From Alviniconcha marisindica (lineage: Eukaryota; Mollusca; Gastropoda; Provannidae), in contig JABMCL010003290.1 in the NCBI GenBank assembly GCA_018857735.1, forward strand, positions 124,001-188,000: a stretch of 64,000 nt of DNA, given 5' to 3'. This document shows positions 33,546-45,900 of this stretch, piece by piece. Below the pieces are notes generated by a model that made no database searches, was not told the origin of the DNA, and saw nothing but the letters and a program-made list of their open reading frames with translations. The position numbers were made by a program, and so were the translations under genes. The stretch's first letter is position 1, and every line of letters starts with the position of its first letter.

Positions 33546-34814
33546 GGAGTGAGTCAGATGTCGGCTGACATATTAGGGACAAGCTGAGACCAATGCTGAA
33601 GCATGGTTCAATATAGCTTTATGTCCACGGAAACCAGAAGGCTCGTTAGGACGGACAGCCCAGGACGGCCACCTTGACTTTCACACAGCTCCTGAACTAT
33701 GTAGAAATAAGGACAGTAATGCATATATATATCATCAAAGGCAGATAACAATTTCAGAAAGTCGATAATGATTTATCAAATCATTTGACAGTGTGGATGA
33801 TCACTTTTGTGAAGATCTTTGACATTTCCAAGCTGTTTGTATTCTTGGCATAATAGCAAAAGCCTACTGACTGCAAGCTGATACACAAAACTGTCCAGCA
33901 GTTGCAGGCTGAACTAAGCAAAGCCAGAGATGCCATCCGGTGGCATCAGTTTAATGGCTCCTAAACCTAAATTGTCTTAATCAGACATAACAAAGGTAAA
34001 ACTGGTAATTTTTACACACATTGGGCATGTTTCTTGTCCATCTTCCATGGGGTGCAGAGTACTGTGAAGCCAATTTCAGGTTAAATGGAGGTAGACCAGT
34101 GAATAAGCCAGCATCTGCAGAGGTTTTGTGGAAGTAGTTTATTGAGGTTTGAACATAGGCGCATTTTTGTAAAAGGTTGCTAACTTTTGAACTTGAGTAT
34201 ATTCTATTTTGTGACATCATCCATTAATGCAGGTGTTAATCAAACATTCTCTGTGGAGTCTTAGTCACCATGACACATTTGGTTGTAACTGAAGCACTTT
34301 TGTTAATATTTTTTACACAAATCTTACATATTGTACAAAATTATGCAATGTACCATTTTAATTTTTCTAATACTTCATTAATCCCACACACAAAATTCAG
34401 GCCACCATACCTGGGAAAGACAATAGCAGTCACAATAGCAGTGCTACCCACTGATACCAGCAGATGCAGTAGTTTTGCATGTCCAAACAATGGTATAGCT
34501 GCCAGTTGTTTGCGATTAAGCTGCTATGTACCATATCCAATAATCCCTAAAAGCAGAGTAGTTCATCTTGCAGACAAGCAGATATTGAAAAGACACATAC
34601 AGAGCTATCCAGAAATCAGTCTCCAAAAATCCCCTGGGGTGGGGGGGGAGTTTCGATACCTGGCTCATGGACTATGTCATACTAAAACACAGGAAAGACC
34701 TCATGAAAACAGCGTTAGTAACAGTGTCTGTGAAAGTCCTCTTCTAAAATCATTATATTAAAATCAGTGGTGTTTTCAATCACAAACTTTTATTGTGGAT
34801 CATGTTTGTTTAAC
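33546..34814. other. Intronic interval, nothing firm
   Basis: A 163-codon plus-strand frame (34270-34761) has no recognised signature, and I regard it as chance. Poly-G (8 bases) lies at about 34641. Confidence 0.4.
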
Positions 34815-35080
34815 CTCCTCTAAGGACACAAGAAGTTTCATCTCTGAAGGAGAGTTCCTTTAACAGAAGGGATACAAAGTATCCATGCAGTATCCATGCT
34901 CTGCCCCCCCCCCCCCCCCCCCCACAAAAAAAGAGAAATAATGAGAGAAAAAAAACAAAGCTGCCTGGAAGGGGTATACATAGTGAAAAGGTCAGAGACA
35001 TGCAGGATACTGGTTGGAGAAGTTGTGACAGATAGCTGACACTAGTTTGGACCTGTAACCAATGATTGAATGAAGAGCTC
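34815..35080 (-). pseudogene. L2-type LINE C-terminal remnant
   Basis: The minus strand reads SDLFTMYTPSRQL at about 34990, the L2 YLSDLL-x-x-YTPSR-x-LRS motif. It is followed, after an inserted C-run at 34904-34923, by ILCIPSVKG (R-x-LRIPS-x-K). The flanking sequence resembles the L2 fragment at 59.2 kb. Confidence 0.55.
34904..34923. repeat. Poly-C tract
   Basis: An uninterrupted C run of about 20 bases inside the L2 remnant. Similar runs occur at 37011-37039 (G, two interruptions), 48118-48141 (G), 49219-49245 (C), 59781-59799 (C), 60863-60882 (G) and 63137-63153 (G). Confidence 0.9.
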
Positions 35081-35351
35081 GAAAAGAGAACATATGATAT
35101 TGATAATGTTTGCACTTAAAAAAAGAAAAAAGAAAAAAAGAGCTTCAGAGTTTGAACTATTTGTAGTTTCCTGAGAAGATTAAGTGGCCATGGCTTAGTG
35201 GTAAACTGTTAAGGGCCATGCAAGTTTGGCTCTGGAGATAGTTTATAGAATAGCCACATGGTACTATGGGTAACAATTCATTATGTCATCAATGGTCTGC
35301 CATGAATAACACAACAAAAAGGCACATATGCATGAAAGCTTTACAGTTTAA

Positions 35352-37412
35352 AGGAAAAGTCCAGGGTTTTTAAATATGCAAAATGACCATCACTAGTTTG
35401 AGATTTAATGAAATAAAAAATGATTTTGTTTTGTTTTGTTTTTGTTGGTTTTTAATCAATTTTATTTTCTGTAGGCTGTCTCGGGTTCTCCATCAGTCAC
35501 GTGACTTTCTCGGAAGTGACGTCAGTCTGAGGAGTCAGTGCCATCTTAGACTGTTCAATGAATGTGTATGCGTGTGGTCAACAAAAAGCTCTAACCATGC
35601 CGGCCTACTGTGTTGCAGCAAACTGTAACAACTCACAAGCAACCCAAAGATAACTATGCACGAGTTCCTGTGGAATCGACCCGCTGTGAGGCGAAAATGG
35701 GTCAAATTTGTACAATTCAAATGAGCTGACTTTGACACTGTGCCTCAGTCACGCCCATTTGTGTAGCGAGCACTTCGCTGAGTGCGATTTCGTAAACTTT
35801 ATGGCGGAATACCAAATGGGGTTTGCTTCAAGCGGAATTTGTAGGGCTGTCCACAGGGTAACTGACTTGCAAAAAATCCAGCTCAAATCTCCAAGGATGA
35901 AGCTGACGAGCAGCAAGCGCACAGCATGATACCCAATTGAGAGGTACACTGATACCCTGAAACAAGTGCTAACAAGGCAAAGACAAAAAGTCTAATACAA
36001 ATGCCTACGGCAGAAAGCCATGAAAGAAAGAGACTGTACACAAATGCCTGTGGCAAAGAAAGAAAGAACAGACCACAAATGCCTGTGGCAAAGTGAAAGA
36101 AAGACCAAACCACAAATGCTGGTGGCAAACGAAAAATGGCTGCCCTAATCAGGCAAGCAAACAACTGACACCAAATGAAAGAAACAAAACAGCTGAAGCC
36201 ACCTCAAAACCCAAATGGTTGCCTACCTGCAAGCATAAGGTGGAAATAACACCACCAAATCACACAGTCTAATGAGACTACGTCTGCAAAAAAGGAGTGG
36301 ACGACTACAGTCATAAGAGCACAGAGCAAAAATAACTGTGCCAACGACAAACGGATGGAAAGCCAAACTAACCATAACTAACTCTAAACTAACCCCTCAT
36401 TAACCGGCTTCCATCTAAAAAAACAAAGGCTGCAGACTGATAAAGCAAAACGTTAATCAGGACTACCGATGACAAAGCATCGGGATGTAAACAAATGCAG
36501 ACGACAAAAGAAATACAAAATGCTGCCTAATCAGGCAAGCTAACAAGCGGGTATGAAATGGCCAATAAACCTAAGACAAAAAGAAAGAACGCATGGTGAA
36601 AAAGAGGAGAAAAGAGAGAGAGAAAACAACAACAACACTTTCTGAAAAGAAAGAGGAGGCAAGTAATGTCAGCGAGCAACGGGACAAAGGCTGGATACAT
36701 GAAATCCATGGACACAATACAACCCATTAGCAGTGACAACAACACGGCAGGGCAACAGACACTCATGAACTACCCCACACAAAGAAAGAATGAGCGGTCT
36801 CGTTAAACATTGTGACTACCCCCCTCACTCGTACATTGTAAATGAACGATATAACTTGAGAAACAAAAGGGCAAGCCAAGAGAAAAAACAGTGAATGGCA
36901 AGAACCAGTAACTAGCCCAACCACAACCCCTAACCCAGGGAGGCCACGCAATTGCTAGTCTATTGAACTAAAACGGACAAAACTTTTTCATTTTTACATA
37001 TGATAAATTTGGGGGGGGGGGGGGTGGGGGGGGGGGGGGATAAAATACCCAATAAAAGGCAGGCTCCCTGTTGTGAAAGCTAGAGTAAATAGAACGAAAA
37101 AGACTGAAACGCCATGCACCTAACAAGGCTCAAGAAAGATGAAATAACAAGAAGGAAATAAACAAAGGCCCAACTACTGACAGTGGCATTGGAGCTTCAT
37201 CCTGTGGAGATTCGAACAGGATTTTTTTCCAAGTCGGTTACCCTGTGGCTACTAGCCATTTTGCAGTGACTCACCAGAGTGACGTAGTGCACATATGTGC
37301 ACATGATTTTCAGCATCATGGTGACACTTTCGGTACAACAGAAAATGTCTGTTTTCGTGCATTTATAACCCTCAGATCACAATTTCACCTACATCATTGT
37401 TCTTGGCGAACT
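35352..37412 (-). mobile_element. Kolobok-like element B (inverted relative to A)
   Basis: Starts at TTAA 35348-35351 with AGGAAAAGTCCAGGG, the reverse of the far end of element A. It then follows A's sequence in reverse, including the catttgtg/tttctttc motif array (about 35990-36130). It is interrupted 60 or so bases before its other end, at a TTAA (37413-37416), by a second copy. It contains a THAP relic on the plus strand (35597-35870) and a long impure G tract at 37011-37039. Confidence 0.72.
35597..35870 (+). pseudogene. THAP zinc-finger relic in element B
   Basis: The N-terminus is MPAYCVAANCNNSQATQR, then a stop. The second half, in another frame, reads HLCSEHFAECDFVNFMAEYQ, which supplies the C-x2-H pair missing from element A's frame. 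Each copy preserves a different part, which confirms that the shared ancestor had a full THAP domain. Confidence 0.75.
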
Positions 37413-37416
37413 TTAA

Positions 37417-37563
37417 AGTAAATGTCCAAGGTTTTTAAGTATGCAAAATGACCATTGAAATGATTTACAAATGAGTCACCAGTTTCAGATTTAATGAAAT
37501 AAAAAATAAAATAAAATAAATAATTTGGTTTTTAATTGATTTTATTTTCTGTAGGCTGGCCGA
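37417..37563 (-). mobile_element. Kolobok-like copy nested in element B (truncated)
   Basis: Begins AGTAAATGTCCAAGG right after a TTAA inside element B and matches 140 bp of the A/B end up to the gtaggctggccga block. It then breaks off where the Rex1 fragment starts. It shows the family inserting into itself at TTAA. Confidence 0.65.
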
Positions 37564-37564
37564 T

Positions 37565-38490
37565 AAACAATATAGGCAAATTAACACACCCCTGTGGAGT
37601 GCCAGTATTCACAATCAGCTCATCAGATCTTGTTCCACTGAGGATGACTCTCAATCACACAGGAACTGTTTAATCCAGAGGACAAGAGTGTGGTTAGCAC
37701 CTAGATCCAAAAGCGTTTTAATAAGATGGGGCTGAATTGTATTAAACGCCAATGAGAAATCCATGAACATCACATGTATGTATGATCCAGACTTATCAAG
37801 ATGGCTTCCAATTAGATTTACAAGAACCAGACATGTGTCTTCAACACCCCTTCTGCCATTGTAGGCAAACTGTAGAGGGTCCATGTGATCAGCCACACAG
37901 GCAACCAACTGGTTATATGCTTTCCTCTCCATACACTTTGCCAGAATAGATGCCAAAGCCACAGGCCTGAAATCGTTCATCTGTTCATTGGGTTTCTTTG
38001 GAACTGATATTATGATTGACCTCTTCCACGCATGTGGAACAGACATGCTATCCAGGAACAACTGAAACTGATGGGAAAACATTGGTCCCAGCTGTACTCT
38101 ACCCTTAAGGCCACCTGAAACTGGAGCCTTAGAGGGGTTAAGTCTAGAAAAACATGAAATCACATCTTTCTCTTCCATGCACTTGGGACCAGTAAGTGAC
38201 AGACACTGTCATGTTTTCTGCTGAAGTCAGTTACATCAAATCTGGCATAAAACCTGTTTAACTTGTTTGCAAAACCAGGTGGACTATCTGTTTTAATAGT
38301 CTATTCTTTATTTTTCCTACCCATCATTGTATTCAACCCCATCCATGCAGCTTTTGCATTACTCACTTTGATTTTTTCCTCCAATTTGTCTCTGTATGTG
38401 AGTTTGGCTAACTTTGCTTTCCTTCTAAATTCCATGTCTAGTTCCCTCACCTCAGTCTGTTTACTTTACAGTCTATTTATGCAGCTATCA
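37565..38490 (-). pseudogene. Rex1-like LINE fragment
   Basis: The minus strand gives a linker with ELDMEFRRKAKLAKLTYRDK and LNRFYARFDVTDFSRKHDS. The RT ORF at 38178-37651 carries FLDSMSVPHAWKRSIIISVP, NDFRPVALASILAKCMERK, DPLQFAYNGRRGVEDTCLVL and MDFSLAFNTIQPHLIKTLLD. It then reads VNTGTPQGC- before breaking at the Kolobok copy. This is a textbook Rex1/Babar RT N-terminal half with few disruptions. Confidence 0.85.
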
Positions 38491-39156
38491 GCATTGAGTG
38501 CGCAGTCACAGCTCCACATACATATATTTAAAAAAATTACAATAAAATGTATTACTGGTAGGATAGAGAGACTGGTCATTATGGATGAGCGGGTCTCAAC
38601 ATTTGCATACAAAGAAGTCTCTCACTGTGTCAGTCAAAGAAGAGACACTACACTACTAGGACTGCCAACTCACTGCGAGCCTAAACGGAGTGGCCGCGCA
38701 AGCAGGCTACAACCAAACAGGCAAGCGAAACTTCCAGTCTGTGCCGTGCAGTGACCGGCTATAGAGGGTTTCATACATCTATACTGTCATTCCATCTATA
38801 ATTTTATTCTTTAACATTTTGGTTACTATACATTCACCAGATAGTTGGCTGCCACGGTGTGTGTGTGTGTGTGTGTGGCTTGCTTGTTTAGCGCACGCGG
38901 GTTATGTATAAATCACTAAATTATAAATACAAAACACACAATCTGAGGCTAATCTGCCTCTCATAGTGTGCTCCTTTTACGTATTTGCAGTTGATGTATT
39001 TTTGTTGTTTTCAGAACGCCGGCAGTCAATTCTTTTTCATAATTTTCCTCACAACATAGATTGCATTGCAGGATGCTGATTTCCAAAATTACTTCAATCA
39101 GAAAACCAAACCAGTCAAAAAAGTTGAAACATTTGAAAAGGTCTGTCATGTACTGT

Positions 39157-39188
<32 letters not shown>

Positions 39189-40250
39189 CTTTTTCTCTCT
39201 TTTTAATTTTTTAATTTTTTTTATTATCATTTTATTTCACTGCATGTTAAAAAGTTAGTTTGTAAACTGGAACGTTTTTCCGAATGGCTTTTTTTTTTTA
39301 ATCATCAATACGCTGGCATAATGAGTTAAACCCGCATACTGACAAACTTTTTTTAACAAAAAACTTTTACATTCGGTTATAATAACTATATCATCATTAT
39401 GGATGGACGTTGATGCGCGAAAAAACAAACAAATAAACAAACCAGGTACAGAGTTTCTGACGGGAGATAGGTAACTGATGTCGCTCAGTTTTTATTGTTG
39501 ATTTGTCCACATTAAAAATAAATAAATAAATAGATATATTATAATATAAAACAACAATGCTGGAATGAAAATGAGAACCCTAAAGACAAAATATCTTGTC
39601 TTCCTCTCACTTATTTTTCAAACCATGAGATAAATCTGGTGTATCTACTGAACAAGAACTGAACAGGAGTCAATGCTGTGTAAGCTACTATTAAACAAAC
39701 AAAAACAAAACAAAACAAAAACAACAACAAAAAGCTCAGAATAATCTGAAGATATTATATAGCAGATACCTTCAAAATTGTACGGGCATTGTGGTAGGTA
39801 TGATCTAAGCGTAAAATGCACTTTAAAATTGAAACAATCTCAGCCCTCCCCACCGACTTTAGCTACAGAAAGTTACAGTTACACGCTGACCAGAAGAGTG
39901 GAGTGCCTGTCCGCCAACCCCTCGCCCGTTGCACCACTCCGTTTACAGGCTTATCGTGACACGGCTCGCTCACTTGGCTATCCCCTTGCTGTAGTGTCTC
40001 TGGTCAAAGCAACAGGCAGAGAGAACTGTTGACCTTGGTACACAAGTTTCACACGTGGTGAATTTACCAGAGAGTGAAGACCACACAGAAGAGTTCCAAG
40101 GGGTTGTATAAGTCATAAAATGGTGCCGCTGCAAGATTTACCTTGTGGACTATTGGATGCATACAAAACTCTCAGTGGTAAACTTGGGAGTAAAGAATTT
40201 CAAGAAACCTCTGCCCCTCCAGACCAAATCCCACACTCATCATGGGTGAC
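38491..40250. other. Intronic interval with TG microsatellites
   Basis: TG runs at about 38861-38877 and 39156-39183, and A-rich stretches near 39700. No recognised coding sequence. Confidence 0.55.
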
Positions 40251-40960
40251 TTGGTTCACATGCATAGGTATTGTAGTCAGTCTCCTGACTGTGAATCTAG
40301 GTACAGGGATACCATTGTAGGAGAAACAGTTGCCTGGTGGTTTTACCCAGTGATGCGAAGAGGGAGAGAAGTCTCCTGACTGTGAATCAAGGTACGGAGA
40401 TTGCCACTGGGGAAACCATACTTGGCACAGGGATTACACCCAGTGCTGTAATCAGGGAGTAAAGGCAATGAATAGGCCCCTTCTAGTAGTCCCTTACATA
40501 GGGCAGGCAGAAATCTCGGGCCTAACTGTGAATACAGGTACAGGGAGGTCATGGTAGAAAAAACAGACACCTGGCACAGTGGTTTCACCTGATGGGAAAG
40601 AAATCTCCCAACTGTGAATCCAGGTACAGGGCCCTATCACTGGGGGAACTGTGCTTAGCACTGGGGTTACACGTGGTGGTGTAATCAGGGAATGAAGACT
40701 ATCAGTATTAAGATCAGTCCTTGTTCTATTTACATGGACAGTCTCAGCCTGACTGTCTCAGCCCGACTGTGAATCCAGGTACAGGGACACCATGGTAGAA
40801 AAAGCAAACTGTCACTTGGCACAGGGGTTTCACCCAGCAGTGCAACCAGGGAGAGAAGTCTCCTGACTGTGAATACAAATATGGGGCCTACCATCAGGGG
40901 AAACTGTGCTTGGCACTGGCGTTACCCAGCGGTGTAATCAGGGAGCATAGACTATGGAGA
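40250..40960 (+). repeat. Dimeric tandem repeat, about 240-bp period
   Basis: The core ctgactgtgaatccaggtac recurs with gtgaat at 40291, 40381, 40528, 40614, 40769 and 40869. Units alternate between type A (accatggtagaaaaa ... ggtttcacccag) and type B (ggggaaactgtgcttggcac ... ggtgtaatcaggga). A-A spacing is 237 and 241 bp, and B-B spacing is 233 and 255 bp. It is a short, decayed higher-order satellite block of three dimers. Confidence 0.8.
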
Positions 40961-43205
40961 GATCCCCAAAGTTGGTCCTCAATAGGCCGTTTGACACAGT
41001 GCTATTTTAAAACCGTTTTGGTGTTACTGCCCCTGATTTCAGGCACGACATTCATGCCCAACACAGCAGACAGTGTTATGACACACAATGCTTTTTGGAA
41101 ACTGAACTGTGACAGCCTTAAGCGATGTCTTTGAAAACAAGGAATCAGTACAATAGGGCTGAGGAAGCAATGTTTAGTTAGGTTATCTACCTATGTGAAC
41201 AATATTTCAACTGAACTCAAGGCAGTCAGGCAGGCATATAGCTGAAGAAGCCAAAGACAAAAAAAGAAGAAAATGAGGGTGGAAAAGAAGGGGCAGCCAA
41301 CGTAAAGACATGTACCCTATTACTTAAAAATGGTGCCAGAAAAAGAAAGAAAAAGATGGAAAAGAAAGAAAGAAGCCGCTGTTATATCACACAAGGATAG
41401 GTCTACATGGATGTAGCCAGACCCCCTGCCCAGGGAAAGGGGAAAACCCTGCACACTGATCACAACAGTGGTAGCCCCCTGATGAGATTCAACCACTGAT
41501 TCCTCACCGAGGTATCACGAAAAGAACCGAACAGTTTATCTTTAGTTTGAGATCAAACTGAAGTTAACCGTGAAGACATGTTGCTTGGTTATAAAGGAAA
41601 CAGTCAACCCTTCGATACAGTAATCTCATTTATTAATCATATAACAGTAACATTATCGTATATGTGTGCATATGTTGAAACAGAACACCCCATTAGAATT
41701 ATGCATAAATTGAATTTCTTATTTCATTGTGGACTTAATTTCAGGAGGTTAAAATAAAAGCAGAGAAATCCAATGAGCGTCATAGACAACACTGTATGAA
41801 CAGTGCACTCATGCGCCGTTATTTTATATACATGTCAAGAGACATTTTCTTAAAGTTTACTCTTAACACTGCTGCTTGTCAGTAACAAAACACATGCACG
41901 CAGGCACGCACGATGCGCGCGTGCACACACACACACACACACACCACATGTGCTTGTGAACACACATGCTCTCAATGTCTCATACATGCTCCATTTTCAA
42001 GAATTGTCCATTAATCAAGATGTAAATGTTCTAGAATTTATCTGGACACTACAAAAGATTTCTTCTTTTTTTAGTGTAAACGTATTTCATATTTTTGTGT
42101 GTGTTTCTAAAGCATAGATAGGTATTCAGGGACTGCCCCCAGCTGGGAAATATTTTACATAATCTGATTTATGTGGAGAAATTTGTGAGTGCTGTTAACA
42201 AAATTCAAGTGTGTACTACATAAGAACCGCTTCATGTAAATGAAAATGCTTTGTACCATAATTATGGAAAATGAATCAACTTTTCTTTTCATAATGTAAA
42301 AAAATGGTGTTTAGAAAATGAGTCAAACACTGAATTGAAACATGTACTTTTTTTTTATAGTGTAAATGATTAATGGTAAACAAAAGTGAACAAAAAATTT
42401 TGTTTACAAAATCTTTGCTGGAAGGATGATAACTAAAAGTGTTTCTGTATACGCTCGTGGGTACACATGCACATACACACACACACACACGATGAAAGAA
42501 TTACTACACTGTATTAGAATATGACAAACATGTGAAACTGCAATGGGTGGATGTAATACTGTTTAGAATATGAACAAAGGCTTATGGAAAACAAGTAGGA
42601 ATGACTGTGAAAGCCAGCCTGACTGCAGAGGATGTACTTGGCAACAACAACAAATAAAGAGACAGACAGACAGACAGAGAGAGACAGAGACAGAGAGAAG
42701 AAGAAGTCAAAAATTTAAGCTGCCCAATGTCTGAGGCATGATTAGCTGAGTCAGTGCTTCATTCTCAAAGGATTGAATAGCCAATGCTGCTAAGTTAGTT
42801 ACCCTGTGGGCATCCAAACAAAACGGCCTCTTAATGCATTGGCTCATTGTTGTATCCACCCTATGTACAATGCTAGCTGACCATCCTGACATTCAGTCGA
42901 TAGTACAAACTACGCGTCTCTGCCCGAGGTGCTCAGCCAAGGTCAAGGTCGTGGCTCCGTGGCTAATGGCCTATTACAATCCCACTTTACACAGACAATT
43001 TTGTTGTGTTGTTTATTTGTTACTGCATTTATGTGCTTTTTATGTGCAAGCTGACACTAATTTCCAATAATGGAATGAACAATATTGTGACAATAAGCAA
43101 GCCTTTAGGACATTCAGCTGTGTTGCTTGTGTTTTCTATCACAAAAGGTAGATTGACTGAGCAACAGCAAACACACAGTTGCAAGACTAAACAAAGAATA
43201 CTCAC
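40961..43205. other. Intronic interval with simple repeats
   Basis: CA run at 41929-41943 and a GA/CAGA-rich microsatellite at 42657-42706. At about 42725-42830 the minus strand reads HRVTNLAALAIQSFENEALT, matching a peptide end (HRVTDFEKIPVQISKDEA) of the Kolobok-like elements, so it is a small relic of that family. Confidence 0.5.
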
Positions 43206-43280
43206 TCATGCTTTGTGAATAATGCGTATTCTGTGGTAAGGATGATAACTTGTTCACCCCTTCAACAGCCATCCATTGAC
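43206..43280 (-). CDS. TAF6L: TAF6L exon: WMAVEGV segment
   Basis: Minus-strand exon of 75 nt with acceptor ttgttttcag and donor gtgagt, phase 1 at both ends. Joined to the 60-kb exon, the split codon is G|GT (Gly) and the peptide reads GQWMAVEGVNKLSSLPQN. This corresponds to the H/S-W-L-x-VEG-V-x-P-x-I-P-x-N segment between the histone-fold linker and the HEAT domain in TAF6-family proteins. The downstream junction is A|AC (Asn), joining the 16.9-kb exon in frame. The exon sits between a 16.7-kb and a 26.3-kb intron, so gene-prediction software could easily miss it. The call rests on motif, phase and splice sites together. Confidence 0.75.
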
Positions 43281-45855
43281 CTGAAAACAATCAGAAAGTC
43301 AGGGCCTATATATGTTTGATGAGCAAATAAAGTTAAAAGCAGACAGCCCCTAATCTCAATTTGCTAAAAAGTTCATAAGTCCAGCTCTCCTTCCACATGC
43401 ACAAGACATCAAAAGACAAACTAGCTATTTGTTTGCATTTACTTTTAGATTGGGAAGTCCCTTGCTTTACCAACAATGCAGTATGCAGGGCTCCCATTAA
43501 CACAAATGTGTGCCATTTATGCACTAGAGCTGAAAAGGAAGCACTAAACTTACATCTAGAGGGTCCTACAGTACACACTGAAAAATGCATTTTTTCTGAG
43601 TTCAGACATCCTGTTCAGAGTTCAGACTGACTAAACTCTTCTGCAACTGGGTGTAAACACTGAGCCATTCAATTTTTGTATCACATCTTCTGTCTCAGAA
43701 CCAACAACTACCTTACACTGACTTTGTTATTCAAAAGTACATATTCTCCCTAATCTTAAGACACACAGAAGTTTACACACCTTATTTCACATCAGTGAAA
43801 CACAAATACACCAGCACACAGCTAACACCAAGGTAACAAATGTTTGTTTGGGCTTACTGTCCATAAAGACCATATATTTTTGTGCTTAATGTCCACAGAG
43901 ACCACCTACGGTCTACAAGGAACATGGAGAGGAAGGTGGGGTTGGGTACTCATGAATAGGTTGTCCCAAACTCTTCAACCTGCAAAGACAGGAGAGACCA
44001 TCAGCCACTACCAGAACAATAGATGTTTAAGATGCTGGGGACCTTGCCAGTACAAATAAATTATGTACTCTGCAACTTGCTCTTTCAATGGGTGTGCAGA
44101 ACAAAGACACACAGTGCCCACAGAATCAGCTGATGACACCTGAAGCAAAGGACAGTCCAACTCAATATGAGAGCCCGGCTCCACCTCCCTGCTGAAAGCA
44201 TTCATCAGCTCCACCAAAGTGACAAACAAATCACGTCAGTGCTTCATACACCCTACCTTGGGAGACATTTTGGTCCATTGGTTCTGAAATGTTTAGTATA
44301 AAAAAAACTTAAAAAAACAGACACACAAAAAACAGAGAGAGAGAAAAATAAAAGAGAGAGGATTAAGTACAGAGCTCTGTACAGGTTGTCATTGTGAATG
44401 TTTCTAACATGATAATAATTTGTTGTGAATTTTCATCTGTTGAAAAAGAAAATGAGACAAATGATAAATGAAGTTTCTTGAGTAAATCTTTCTTTTGTTC
44501 AAGACATAGTAATCAAGTATAATGTTATGAGAGGTGGGAGCACAAAATACACACATTTAATTACAGAATCAGCCTTAGCCTTAATTACAGAATCAGCCTT
44601 ATTTGTATTACCCATAAAACAAAACACACACGTACACAAACATCAAACACAAACTTTCAGACATCCCTTGCCTCCCTTTGGTAGGCCATCGTGAGTGTGC
44701 TGCAATTTTGATTGCTGTACCCTGAATCTGCTGTTGCTTGACTGCATACTCTCTATGGCAGCACTCCATCAAACAATAAATCTGTGTGTGGTAATAAAGT
44801 AACAAACAGTTGGTCTTGTCAGTGATTGGTGCTGTGGGCAGTTTGCAAAAAACAAATGCTTGTTAGAGAAAAATAAATGCCCAGTAGATCAAATGTTGGT
44901 TATGCTGTGCATTTTGCGAACTGTGATGGACACCTGCATGTTACAGTATGGCCAAACTGGGTGGTAATATTGTAACAAACATCTTCTTATGACTTACAAC
45001 TTGAACACATGTTGAGCTCATTTAAGTAAAGAAACTGGCAGGAAACAAAAATGGTATGCGACCATGTAAGTGCAGAGTAAATCTAAAGCAGTATTATTAT
45101 TAACACTGACAAGGCATCAATGGAACATTTTTCCTTTTACGTTACTATCAGTCCTAGCAATGACTCCATCCTGCAGAGTTTTGCTGCTGGGGATCTTGTC
45201 CGAATTTCCCCCTGGCCATCAGCCACCTTCATTGTTGTTGAAAACAATAACAGGCGAATGGAAATATATGAGAACAGAATGCCACTGTTGTTAAAAAATC
45301 CTATTTGTTATTTAGCTTGATGAGAACAAGCAAGTTTAATTTCACTTTTCTCTCTCCATGCATATGGTAGTACGCTTCCTATTTTTTTTCTTTTCTCTTT
45401 TTCAAATTTGATTTTCATTTTTCCTCAACCGACAAAATATATCATCACTTTTGAAGTCTGCAGCATCAGTCTTCACAAACTGACACTCATGATGACAAAA
45501 GAATATCACAGGTCACTGGTATGTATAAAACATGCAGTATGCTAGCGCTCTGCGGTAAGGCTAGTTTTTCTTTGCATGAATTACAATCTCTTGTTGTACT
45601 ACCAGACACAACAGTTATTTTATGCTTTTATTGTTTCTTGTTGACACAGATTACCAGGGAAATAAGGTGTCAAAAACATGTCCTGCTTTGGTAAAAAAAT
45701 TAGCAGCATTCAGCCACATATTGTACGATATCAGTTTTGAAAAACAATCCTACCACTTGAGTCTCTATTTTTTATATACTGGCAAGGCAATGACATTTGA
45801 CAGCACCTGCATCATTTGTAATAGCAGTAACCTGTATAGTTTTGATGAACCAAGG

Positions 45856-45900
<45 letters not shown>

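Noticed and set aside
34270..34761. A 163-codon plus-strand ORF as a gene
   Set aside because: Low-complexity composition, no domain, no splice context and no support from neighbouring sequence.
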